This document shows, one piece after another, positions 15,942 through 27,000 of a DNA stretch of 64,000 bases; position 1 is the stretch's first letter, and every line of letters begins with the position of its first letter. The stretch lies in contig NC_091131.1 in the NCBI RefSeq assembly GCF_040183065.1, positions 17,815,300-17,879,299 on the forward strand, read 5' to 3'. The notes beneath the pieces were generated by a model. The model saw only the letters and a list, made by a program, of their open reading frames with translations. It was not told the origin of the DNA and ran no database searches. The DNA comes from Periplaneta americana. Its lineage: Eukaryota > Arthropoda > Insecta > Blattodea > Blattidae. The position numbers and the translations under genes are program-made.

Positions 15942-18900
15942 ACATCCAGAACAGCGCAGTTTCAAATTTTGGCAAACAAAGAAACAAATTCTAGGGACGC
16001 GATAAAATTAAACAAATGCTAGGGATGCGATAAAATTGTGCGATAAGCAGCCATGATTGGTTGAAATACGTCCTTTCGTACCGTTTTATTGGTCAAAAGT
16101 AGTGTGACGTAATAGGAGTGTAATAGTCTAGATAAATCAAACCTCTAGTGAGATTACCGTTGATAACATATTTTACATTAAGAATTACTACAATATTTTT
16201 GCTGAAGATAGGTCTAAAAGCTGACAATTAGACGAAATAAAATCATATTATCATTTTAAACATATTAAACTACCGAAGAACTATAAAAACCAAAACTTCA
16301 TTTTTTGTCGAAATTCGGTGTACAGACTCCCCTTAAATTAAGCAACATTATGGAAGTTGTGTTACTCCTCTCACCTATGAAAAACCTGTATACTTCAAAT
16401 GGTGAAATTAATTTTAAAAAATGTACTCACAGGTAGAGACTGTGGGGCAGGTGTACATGGCAGTGAGTGGCGCTCCAGACTTCGACCCCGAGCATGCGCA
16501 AAACGTCGCAGATGTCGCTCTAAGTCTCATCCGGCATGTGAAGCAACTCCAACTGCCCTCAGGGATCAGCATACAGATCAGAATTGGTGAGCGTCCTGTA
16601 CAAAAGTAGTTTTTATGCTTCGTTAATCAATTTAACAAACAAATTTAATTACACAGAATTATATTTTAAAACCGAATATTTGTTATTTCGGCCAGGAACA
16701 TCTAGAAATAGTAAACATAAGGGCTAGTATTTAGCATCATTTCTTTGCTAAGGAAAATTAAATAGTAGTCACTTAAGGTTCAAGTGAATCACGAGGTATT
16801 TTATCCACAAGGCGCTTGCGTGCCGACCCGGAGTTGCGCTTGGCGCAGGTTCGAACCCCGCTTGGGCTGATTACCTAGTTGGGCTTTTTCCGAGGTTTTC
16901 CCCAACCGTAAGGTGAATGTCAGGTAATCTATGACGAATCCTCGGCCTCATCTCGCCAAATACCATTTCGTTATTACCAATTCCATCGGCGTTAAATAAC
17001 TCATTAACTGAAACAGCGTCGTTAAATAGCCAACTAAAAATATGTCTGGCACGTCACGCGTGTTAATTTCCGCGACTGGGCTTAATAGTAATTTATAGCA
17101 CAAGGGTGTGAAATTAGATTTTATCTGCGAGTGGAAAGTTTAGCACCCGAGGTGAAGCCGAGCGTGATAATTTTCACAATTTTTACTCTCGTGTTCTATA
17201 CATTATTTCATACATTATTTGGTATCTTGTTGGTCTTTTATGTGTAATGTGTTGTTTGTGACGAAGCTATAAATGTTTGAATGTATGGATTTTATTTTTG
17301 CCAATGTGTTGGTTGTCATGGAGAGAATTATTTAATATTACATTATGCAACGAGCCTATAATGGTAGTAATTAAGACGCGAGTATGTTTATGAAACGAGC
17401 GCAAGCGAGTTTCATAATTTTCATACGGGCATCTTAATTACCATATAGGCAAGTTTCATACGACATTTTATGCTCGACCATATTTCTAACTTGAAATTAT
17501 TCATAAGTATTCATGTTATTCTTACTGACTAAGGAGCGGAACTGACCTTGTGCAATACCTCGTAAATTGTGAGATGTGCGCAGACGCGAAAGTATTGATT
17601 TTTTCCGAGAAACAAATGTCGATATTGACCTTGATATAATCTAGAGAGTAAAATAAACATTAATCTTGATATAACCTTGAAACTGAATTAGCCATTGAAA
17701 AACGAGATGACAAATTAAATTTATTTGTATATTATCTACAATTAACGCTAATTATTATAGTAACAGAACTGACTTTATTTCAAATATAGGTGATTTATTG
17801 ATTTATTGTTGTCTTTCAATTGCATATCCGAGAATAATCGAATAGGTGTACTTTAATTAGGTCCATTAAAGCGCTGTTACCAGGTGTATAATTACTATAT
17901 TTCGGCATGGTGGAGCATAATCATGTAGCACGTATGGGCGAATCCAGAAATGCATATAGAGTGTTAGTTGGGAGGCCGGAGGGAAAAAGACCTTTGGGGA
18001 GGCCGAGACGTAGATGGGAAGATAATATTAAAATGGATTTGATGAAGGTGGGATATGATGGTAGAGACTGGATTAATCTTGCACAGGATAGGGACCGATG
18101 GCGGGCTTGTGTGAGGGCCGCAATGAACCTCCGGGTTCCTTAAAAGCCAGTAAGTAAGTAAGTAAGTAAGGTGGAGCATAATAGTACATTATGCAACGAG
18201 CCTATAATGATGGTAATTAAGAAGCGAGTATGGATGTTTATGAAACGAGCGCAAGCGAGTTTCATAATTTTCATACGAGCTTCTTAATTACCATTATAGG
18301 CGAGTTTCATACGACTTTTTATGCTCGATCATATTTCTAACTTGAAATTATTCACATTTTATTTTATTATTTTATTTGTATCTGACAAGATCGGAAGTGA
18401 CCTTGTTCTAGGTCGTGAATTGTGAGATGTGCGCAGACGCGAAAGTATTGATTTTTTCCGAGGAACAATAATTTCATTGACTTTGTGTAATCCCGTTAAA
18501 CTTGGTATAACCTTGATTATTGAACTCGACATTGTAAAACGAGATGACAAATTGAATTTGTTTGAATATTATTTACAATTAACGCTAATTATTATACTGT
18601 AGTAACAGAACATAATCTTCTGCGACAGTATTGGATTTCCAGCCTCCGTGACTTTTCGCTAATTCTCTTTCGATTGCATATCCGAGAACAATCGATACTT
18701 GCGGTTTTATAACGGTACAAAGCTGACTCGTTATTGGCTGAACACCTGTAAGCTGAGTTGTCATTGGCTGAAAACACCTGTATTTTAATGAGTAGGTGTA
18801 CTTTAATGACATGCATTAAAGGACTGCTACCAGGTGTATAATTACTACATTTCGGCATGGTCGAGCATAAAATATTTTACGTATTACTGCTATCTTTTAA

Positions 18901-21900
18901 GTCTTTTATGTGTTATATGTTGTTTGTGACGAAGTTATAAATGTGTGAATGTATGGATTTTATTTTTGCTAATGTGTTGAATGTCATGGAGAGAATTGTT
19001 AAAAAAAATTAACTCACTTAAAATTTAAGTTAAAAATACTTTTAATTCACTATTGTGTATAAAGCCATTGTTTAGGTTGCTAATGACGGTGTAATAAAAA
19101 CCAGTATAGACATCAGACTTGGATAAAAGTCTTTATTCACTTGTGCCGTCCATACAATTTTTTAACGCAAAGAAAACAAAGAGTTTTCCTAATTTTTAGT
19201 CAAAACAAAAAATTTGCCAACTTATTCACCAGTCATTCAAGTAAAACTGCATCCATCCTTAATGTTAAAGCGCTCAGTAATATTAACTTATACCTTCGAA
19301 AGTCGAAGAAGTAATTGTGGTTAGCATCATTCTTGTTGAAATAAAGAAAGAAATGTATTAGTTTACACAAATCACTCTGTACAAGAAATACGTTGGTACA
19401 GAGATGGAGCGCTTCCCTGGGAATATCGTCTCGAAGATGAATCCCACAAGTTTACAAAGCTTCTTAATTACTTGGTTCGCTTCCCTGTTTAATTGCAGGC
19501 ATTCATTCCGGCCCTGTAGTGGCGGGAGTGGTTGGTCTGAAGGTTCCTCGATACTGCCTCTTCGGGGACACCGTAAACACGGCGGCGAGAATGCAGACCA
19601 CGAGCTTCGTGAGTAAAAGCATGCCATTCTTCCTCTATAGGGTGTATCGAATCTAGTGTCACAAAATTATGAAATGTACTTACTTACTTACTTACTTACT
19701 TACTGGCTTTTAAGGAACCCGGAGGTTCATTGCCGCCCTCACATAAGCCCGCCATTGGTCCCTATCCTTAGCAAGATTAATCCAGTCTCTACCATCATAT
19801 CCCACCTCTCTCAAATCCATTTTAATATTATCTTCCCATCCACGTCTCGGCCTCCCCAAAGATCTTTTCCCCTCTGGCCTCCCAACTAACACTCTATATG
19901 CGTTTCTGGATTCGCCCATACGTACTACATGCCCTGCCCATCTCAAACGTCTGGATTTAATGTTCCTAATTATGTCAGATGAAGGATAAAATGCGTGCAG
20001 CTCTGCGTTGTGTAACTTTCTCCATTCTCCTTTAACTTCATCCCTCTTAGCCTCAAATATTTTCCTAAGAACCTTATTCTCAAAAACCCTCAATCTCTCT
20101 TCCTCTCTCAAAGTGAGAGTCCAAGTTTCACAACCATACAGAACAACCGGTAATATAACTGTTTTATAAATTCTAACTTTCAGATTTTTTGACAGCAGAC
20201 TAGATGATGAAAGTTTCTCAGCCGAATAATAACAGGCATTTCCCATATTTATTCTGCGTTTAATTTCCTCCCGAGTGTCATTTATATTTGTTACTGTTGC
20301 TCCAAGATATTTGAATTTTTCCACCTCTTCAAAGGATAAATCTCCACCTTTTATAGTTCCATTTCGTACAAATGTAGCGTTACAAAATTTCATTAAGCAT
20401 TTTACGTTCGATTTAGCGCTGCGACACTGTATTTCGTATACGAAGCTATTTAAGTGATCTCAGAAAAATAAATGCAATGGCGTTAAAAAAAAAAAAAAAC
20501 TCCGAGCATTTTAAAAAAGTGATACCTTTTCTGCGAAGACACCTTAAGTTTATGTTATACTGAAGATGAAATACAAGGACCAACACGCTGTTAAACCATA
20601 CAATTGACGTTGACAATGGATGGCCGTTTAAGTTAGCCTCCAGTCCTGTCATTCACAGACAGGGTTCTTTGGAAGTCATAATTTTATAACAAAGGACTTG
20701 TAGCTTCATGTACGTCTGAATGCAAGCCATATTATGAGTGTTTTAACGACCTTAAAAGTTACTATTGATCGAACGAGTTGGCTCTGACGGTAACGTGTGA
20801 GACTCGCATTGGAGAGGTCCCGGATTCAAACCTCGTGGCCTACCAATCTGATTGGGATTTTTCATGGTTTCCCTAAGTCACAAGGGTAAATTCCGGATTG
20901 TAAATTTACATACAGTAGAACCTCTATTATCCGTGATAATGAAGGGGGTGAAGTGAACGGTTAATCGAAAAATCGGATACTCCGCACCACAAAAGTTTTC
21001 ATAAACTAAGTACATAATATTTTCGTAATTTCCTCCATGGTCTTTTCTTTTAATACGCTAGGTAGTGGATTAGAAGTTCACTAATTTAAGTCTTTTTTTT
21101 TATAACTCATGTTTGATTTTCCGATAAGTCAGTTATTAAAACATTATTTATTGTACTTAAGCCTGATTTTCAACAACGGGTTTTTAATGGCCAAGGGAAC
21201 TCCTTTTGATGACTGTGGAAAGATAGGAATAGTACAGGTCTCATGTTGTAGATTTACAAATTTTATACAGTTTATATTTTATTTTTTATTAGCCTAAATC
21301 GAGTACACTTGTAAGTCATATCTCGTATTGTGATGTGAGATGAACCACTTTTTCTCTTTTCCCAAACCACTCAATTACTTGCACTTTTCCCGTATTACAT
21401 GTTTTTTTTTTTTTACACTTGTAGAATACATTTTGCCTATAAGTTAAACAGCACGGCCACTTGAAGAGTAGGCCATAATGCGTAAGGGTAAAGGTTCATA
21501 AAATATACTCTGTAGAAAAAATTCGTACTAATATAATATACAGTACTTCATATTTTTTTCTTCGAGAGAGAAAGACAGTCGGATAATTCACCAATCGGTT
21601 AATAGGGTGACGGATAATCGGGGTTTTACTGTTCCATAATTCATCAACGCCTCAATCACCAATATCATAAACATTAAAAAAAATCTAAAATCAATTACAT
21701 GAATAAAGACAATCTACAACACACAATAGAAACAATAACTCAACAATAGCAAACAAAAATCAAAGCAAAGATTGTCTCAGCTTTCAGAAAAATTCCCTTT
21801 AGATGTTACATCACACATGGCAGAAGTAAGCCTCACGATGTGAATTGTGTTGTGTACGTAATACTGGTGACAGACTACAGTCACTAATCGCGATTATCGA

Positions 21901-22233
21901 CCTAATCGCGATCGGGTTTGTAGTGTGTCACCGTCCCGATCAGGAGCTAAATCCTGTTTCCAGAACAAGATAATAGCGCTGAGGCACGGCCTAGTGGACG
22001 AAAGTAACATTTTAGTAATCTTTGGTTTCGAATCACCTCGATTTATATTATTTAGGAAGTCGTGATAACTTCTGCTGTGGAATTTTGTTACCCCTTCCAT
22101 TGTATTATATGAAACAGAAACGAAAATGAATGGCTAGAAAATGAATTTGGCTACTATTAGACGTAGTGGAGAAATTTAATTCAGATGTGAGAAAAGTAAT
22201 AAAGAAATATATTAACAAATGACAGACGAACTA

Positions 22234-22296
<63 letters not shown>

Positions 22297-24018
22297 TGAA
22301 AGATGTTTCATTTCAATAAATAATGGATTACAAACTGAAACTGGTTTCTTTTTCTGATTTTCAATTTCAGTCTCCATTACGAAGCTATCGTTGAGGTTAG
22401 GGTTGATTTTAAAAATATATTTTATTACAAAATAATATAAATTTTTGGCATGATGATATAAATTTTATAGCTTATAAAATCTCTTTTCAAAATAATGTAA
22501 ATAGTAATTATATAAATTGTATTAGTTTACATTGTAAAGCATATAATTATTTTAACAAATAAATTCCCATACCAAGCTGCAAGAAACAACAAAAAAAAGG
22601 GGAAGAAAACAATAAACAAACATCAAAAGAAGTATGAACTTAGGTGTTGTCCAGGAGGGAAACTAACATATACGTATGTACATAGAGAAAATTGTTTCCT
22701 CTATGGTAATTCAGTTGTTGACCTGACGGGACCTAGTGTGTCATTACATTTTCGGTAAATGCGATCGGACCTGTAGTCTGTCACCAGTATAATGGTGGGC
22801 ATGTTGAGGTTTCATGTGGGAAAACTCCCACTTATCTGGAATGTATTTACAGATTACTGAAAAATAAATAGCAACAGTTCTCATGTTATGGAGTTTTTAT
22901 TTTGTCTTCTTAAACGGATCATCCTGTATTCCAGAACTCGAAGAGTGGACTCAAATTGTTGTGGTCTATTTTCAGCCCGGGAAGATTCACGTGTCCACCG
23001 TAACCAGAAAGCTGCTGCCAACGGACCGCTACGTTATCGAACCACGTGGACTCGTGTCAGTAAAGGCAAGTTACAGTCCATTACTCCATTTATGGGATTC
23101 CTTGTTTTAAGTTTGAGTGTAAACATTAATTTTTATTTCATAGAATTAAGTTCTAAAGTAGCCTATGTAGGCCTACGTATAATTTCCGTCGTTTTTATCT
23201 TGGTGTTATTCCAAACTGCACATTTACATCTAGGCCTATTCATTCAAAAAATATAATCCTTCGAAACCCCACCATGATTGTCGGACCATCGGATCTGTGC
23301 CCCCGTAAGATATGCGAACTGAACCCTAATTCCTTCTCAGCCTCGGTAATTCATTTCTCTCCCTGCATTCCTATCTCTCTCTTTTCTATCTCTCTCCCTT
23401 TCTCTCCACCACTATTCACAATTTTGAGCCTTCTTGCAGGACAGTTTATTTGCACTTGCAGTCCAGTGTTGCTAATTCAACATGAACAGTGTAGCAAGGA
23501 GTTGCGAAAGAAATATTATTAAGCAATTACGTAATAGCATTTTGCGATGAAGAGAAACGAACTGGTCAATATCTCTTTCCTATAAATAAGGCAACGAAAA
23601 GAGCAGCTGCGATCACAGATGAGACTTATTTTATTTCAATTGATTATGTATTAAAATTACTTACTTAACTAATACTAATACAACATGTTATGTAATTTAT
23701 ATAGGCAGGTAAGAGCGCCTGATAAAGAAAATCAGGAGAGAGGGAGTCTGTGCAGGAAATGAAAAGGTAGAATCACCAGGGAGGAACAGACCAAGGGAAC
23801 CTTTAATTCTTGTAAATTATATGAACCGATGTATATTTTAAAAAGAAAGATACAAGAATTTTATACTTTGCAGAAAGAAGTTCCGACATTGAAGAAATTA
23901 CTGAAGGTTGCGAGAGAGGCAATAATTTCCAAGGTTGGAGAGAAACGCTACGGAAAGTGATTCGAGACATGGGATTCAAGTTTTAAAAATGTAGAAATAC
24001 AGGATGTATTTTGATTGA

Positions 24019-24062
<44 letters not shown>

Positions 24063-27000
24063 TAATAATAATTTATTTAATACTTTACACTTGAGCTACA
24101 TTAGGCATTGCAGCCCGAAAGAGCAGAAGCTCGTGCTCGGGCGCAGTTCAGATCAGTTATACAAAATATATCACAAAATTACGAGAGTTCATTGAGCACA
24201 ATAAGATTAATAAATGGTAAAATAATACAGCATGTAATAATAGGGTCTATATACAAATAGAAAATACAAAAGTACATGAATATTAGAGTAACAATTTTTA
24301 ACTCAATCAGCTTAAACAATTAAATGATTAATCTGATTTGTTTCTTAAATCTATGTGAGTCAAGTGTACTTAGCTCAGGGTAAGCTCTAATTAATTCATT
24401 ATATATTTTGGGTCCAAAACTTCTGCTGTGTTTTAATCCGGCAGTTGTGTGGCATTTCGGAATATTTAGAAAGAAACTGTAATTTTGTCTGGTATGGTAT
24501 TCGTGAGGATCAAATTTAAATTTATTGTGGTTTTTATGGAAGTAAATCAGCAAGAAATGATATTGTAGCATGGAGGACCAGTTATTTATGACACCGTTTA
24601 ACGGAAGTTTGGCAACATCTCTATTCGGCAAGGTTCGTGGTCTGCTGTTTGACGTGGTGGGAGGAAAGCGGGTGAAATGGAGTGAGTACAGGCGTTAACT
24701 TTTTCAAGAACGACGATAGAGCTGATGGGGCACAGATCCGATGGTCCGACAATATATGGTGCTTATTCTGTATTGTTATAAGCTACATTGTCAGTTAACA
24801 ATTAACATTTAAAGACGATTTCTTTGTGCCGCATTTTGGGAACATTATTATATCCTGATTTAGAACTATAACAATTGACTTCGGTAATTGTATTGCATTA
24901 TAATATTGTCAACTAAGTATTTTCAATTACAGATTTACATTTCTCGCATAAATTATTATTTTGTGAAATTTGAACCGAATTATAGGCCTACACAGGCGGG
25001 TCAATAATTAATTTACAAATTACTGAAGTAGCGACCAACAATTTTCTATAAATACCAGAAGCATCCCTGCTAGATGGCATTATTATCAAGGTGTCAACAT
25101 AGTAGATATGCACACAAACGACACAAGTGAAACAAAGAAGCAGCAGTTGCAAGATGGCGGCACATTTGTACGGGTGTACCATAGTTGAGCAGCGCTCCGT
25201 TGTGAGAATTTTCTGGGCAAAAGTTCTGGCAGTAAAAGATATTCATAAAAAAATGCTGCCCGTGTATGGAGAGTATAGCCTGTCACGTCAAACTATCTAC
25301 AGTTGGGCGCAGAAGTTCTCTGAAGGGCGGACAAGTATCGAACACCGATTCGGTCGGCCAGTGGAGATTGTTACGAGGGCAAAAGTGCAACTTTATTCGC
25401 GCAGACAGGATGGAGGGAATGATACGCTAGCTCGGATCGTAACAGGTGATGAATCTTGGGTGCATCATTACCAGTCCGAGACAAAAGTGCGTCAATGCTC
25501 GAATCAAATCATCAATGGTATACTAGAGGTGCCGCAACTGCTGCTTTTCTATTTCGCTTGTGAGCATGTTAATAACTAGGGACCGGATTTTTATGCAATT
25601 ACATATTATATTCCTTTCAACCTAACCGTATATAAATAACAAATCTATGCGAATCTTGTAATTACCATTAATATATTAAAATTTGATACTACATATTTTT
25701 ACATATTTACCCCATATTACATATTATGGCTTGATATTACATAAATCTACATATTTAGGGGTTTTTATTCATTTTTACTTCTCTAAAAGGAAAAGAAACT
25801 TCTGCTGGAGAAGTTTACTATTTGAAATAAACAGATTTAAAAAGCCTTTTTACCTACCCAAGAAAGGATATATTTCAGGATGAAACATAACGTCCCTAGT
25901 TCCAGGAAGTAATAGAGACACTCACCCCATACCGCTCACTGTAAACATGAGTGAACAAAAGGCAACCTTTCTCATACAACTATCTTGTATTGTAAAAATC
26001 ACTCAGAAAGTAGCGTTGCCTTCATGCGATGGATGGGACGAGGACGACATGATTTACCTCGAACTATAATTTGTTCTGCACACGTCTTAACAAGCCGTTC
26101 TCATGCAATTTGCAACCTTACCCACCCTCTTCCTAATCCTTCCAGGGAAAATCCGTGTCAAGTTTGACATGAGCCGTAATAAAGTAGCCGACTTCTGAAA
26201 AGAAGCTGGAGTAAAGGAACAAACTGGAAACATGTTGAAAGATTAAAATAAATAGCTTTTCAAGTTATTGCTTGACCTCGTTACTTTAAATTTAGTAGCT
26301 CTTGACGGTGGGTGGTTATTGAGGCCCCACGTTGGGCGCCATTTGAGGGTGGGGGGCGTCTCGGTGTTGCGTGAGATTCACTCAGGGTAGCCGAGTTACT
26401 GTTGTGGTATAGGATGATGTCGGGAATAATACCAAGCCGGCTACTTATATAAAAGGCAGTGTAAACTCCAAAACTATAAGTTTATTGTCGTATTCACTTG
26501 GTAAACCCTAGAGTATGTATTTCCGGCTGACTTATAATTCAATCGTTGGTCGCACTTCTGTATCGACTCTATGGCGGCTCTGAATAAGCTCTATCCGATA
26601 CTATAAATTCAATACTCTGTCCAGTACACTATGATCGAAGCTCCTAAACGTTGACGAGTGGTCTCGCCGATGACAAAGTTCTATCTATCGAGTCTTCGCC
26701 GGAAGAAAGACTATTAAGTTGGGCCGCCGACACGAAAAAAAGATGTCGAGCCGTCTACACGAAGAAAAGTAGTTATCCTGTCGACACGAACCGAAGTAGT
26801 TATTCTGCCCTGTATGTAGGGCCGTCGACACGAAAAGGAGTAGTGATTGTGCCCTGTATGTAGGGCCGCCGACACGATGAGACGTTGTAATTCTCTCCGC
26901 TCCCCGTCACCCTTATTTATAAAAACCTATCCTACGCTAAAACTAACTACCCTATTGGTTAAAAACTACGTCACTTAACCGGCCTAAAATCTATTCTCTA

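Larger units (their letters stand above)
14783..16165 (-). mobile_element. Crypton-like element copy, right arm, with terminal inverted repeats
   Basis: Inverse copy of 13637-14690. Both ends carry TATCAACAGTAATCTCACTA, GAGGTTTTGATTT, as an inverted pair (14780-14815 and ~16130-16165). A ~125-bp sequence (14655-14782) recurs just outside the other end (16130-16254). The copy has an internal 157-bp duplication and an insertion between TA repeats. Confidence 0.75.

Noticed and set aside
22907-22926. AAACGGATCATCCTGTAT as a transposon end
   Set aside because: It resembles the mariner-like end at 49614 but no partner end was found.
23060-23065. GT donor GTAAAG for the cyclase exon
   Set aside because: It removes Val-Lys from a conserved motif; the GC donor six bases on fits better.
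23710-23985. Transposase remnant ([13 protein letters not shown] ... [12 protein letters not shown])
   Set aside because: It hints at a Tc1-like helix-turn-helix region but the frame is too broken and short to support a call.
25145-25520. Host SETMAR-type fusion gene
   Set aside because: No SET domain nearby and the transposase is internally deleted.
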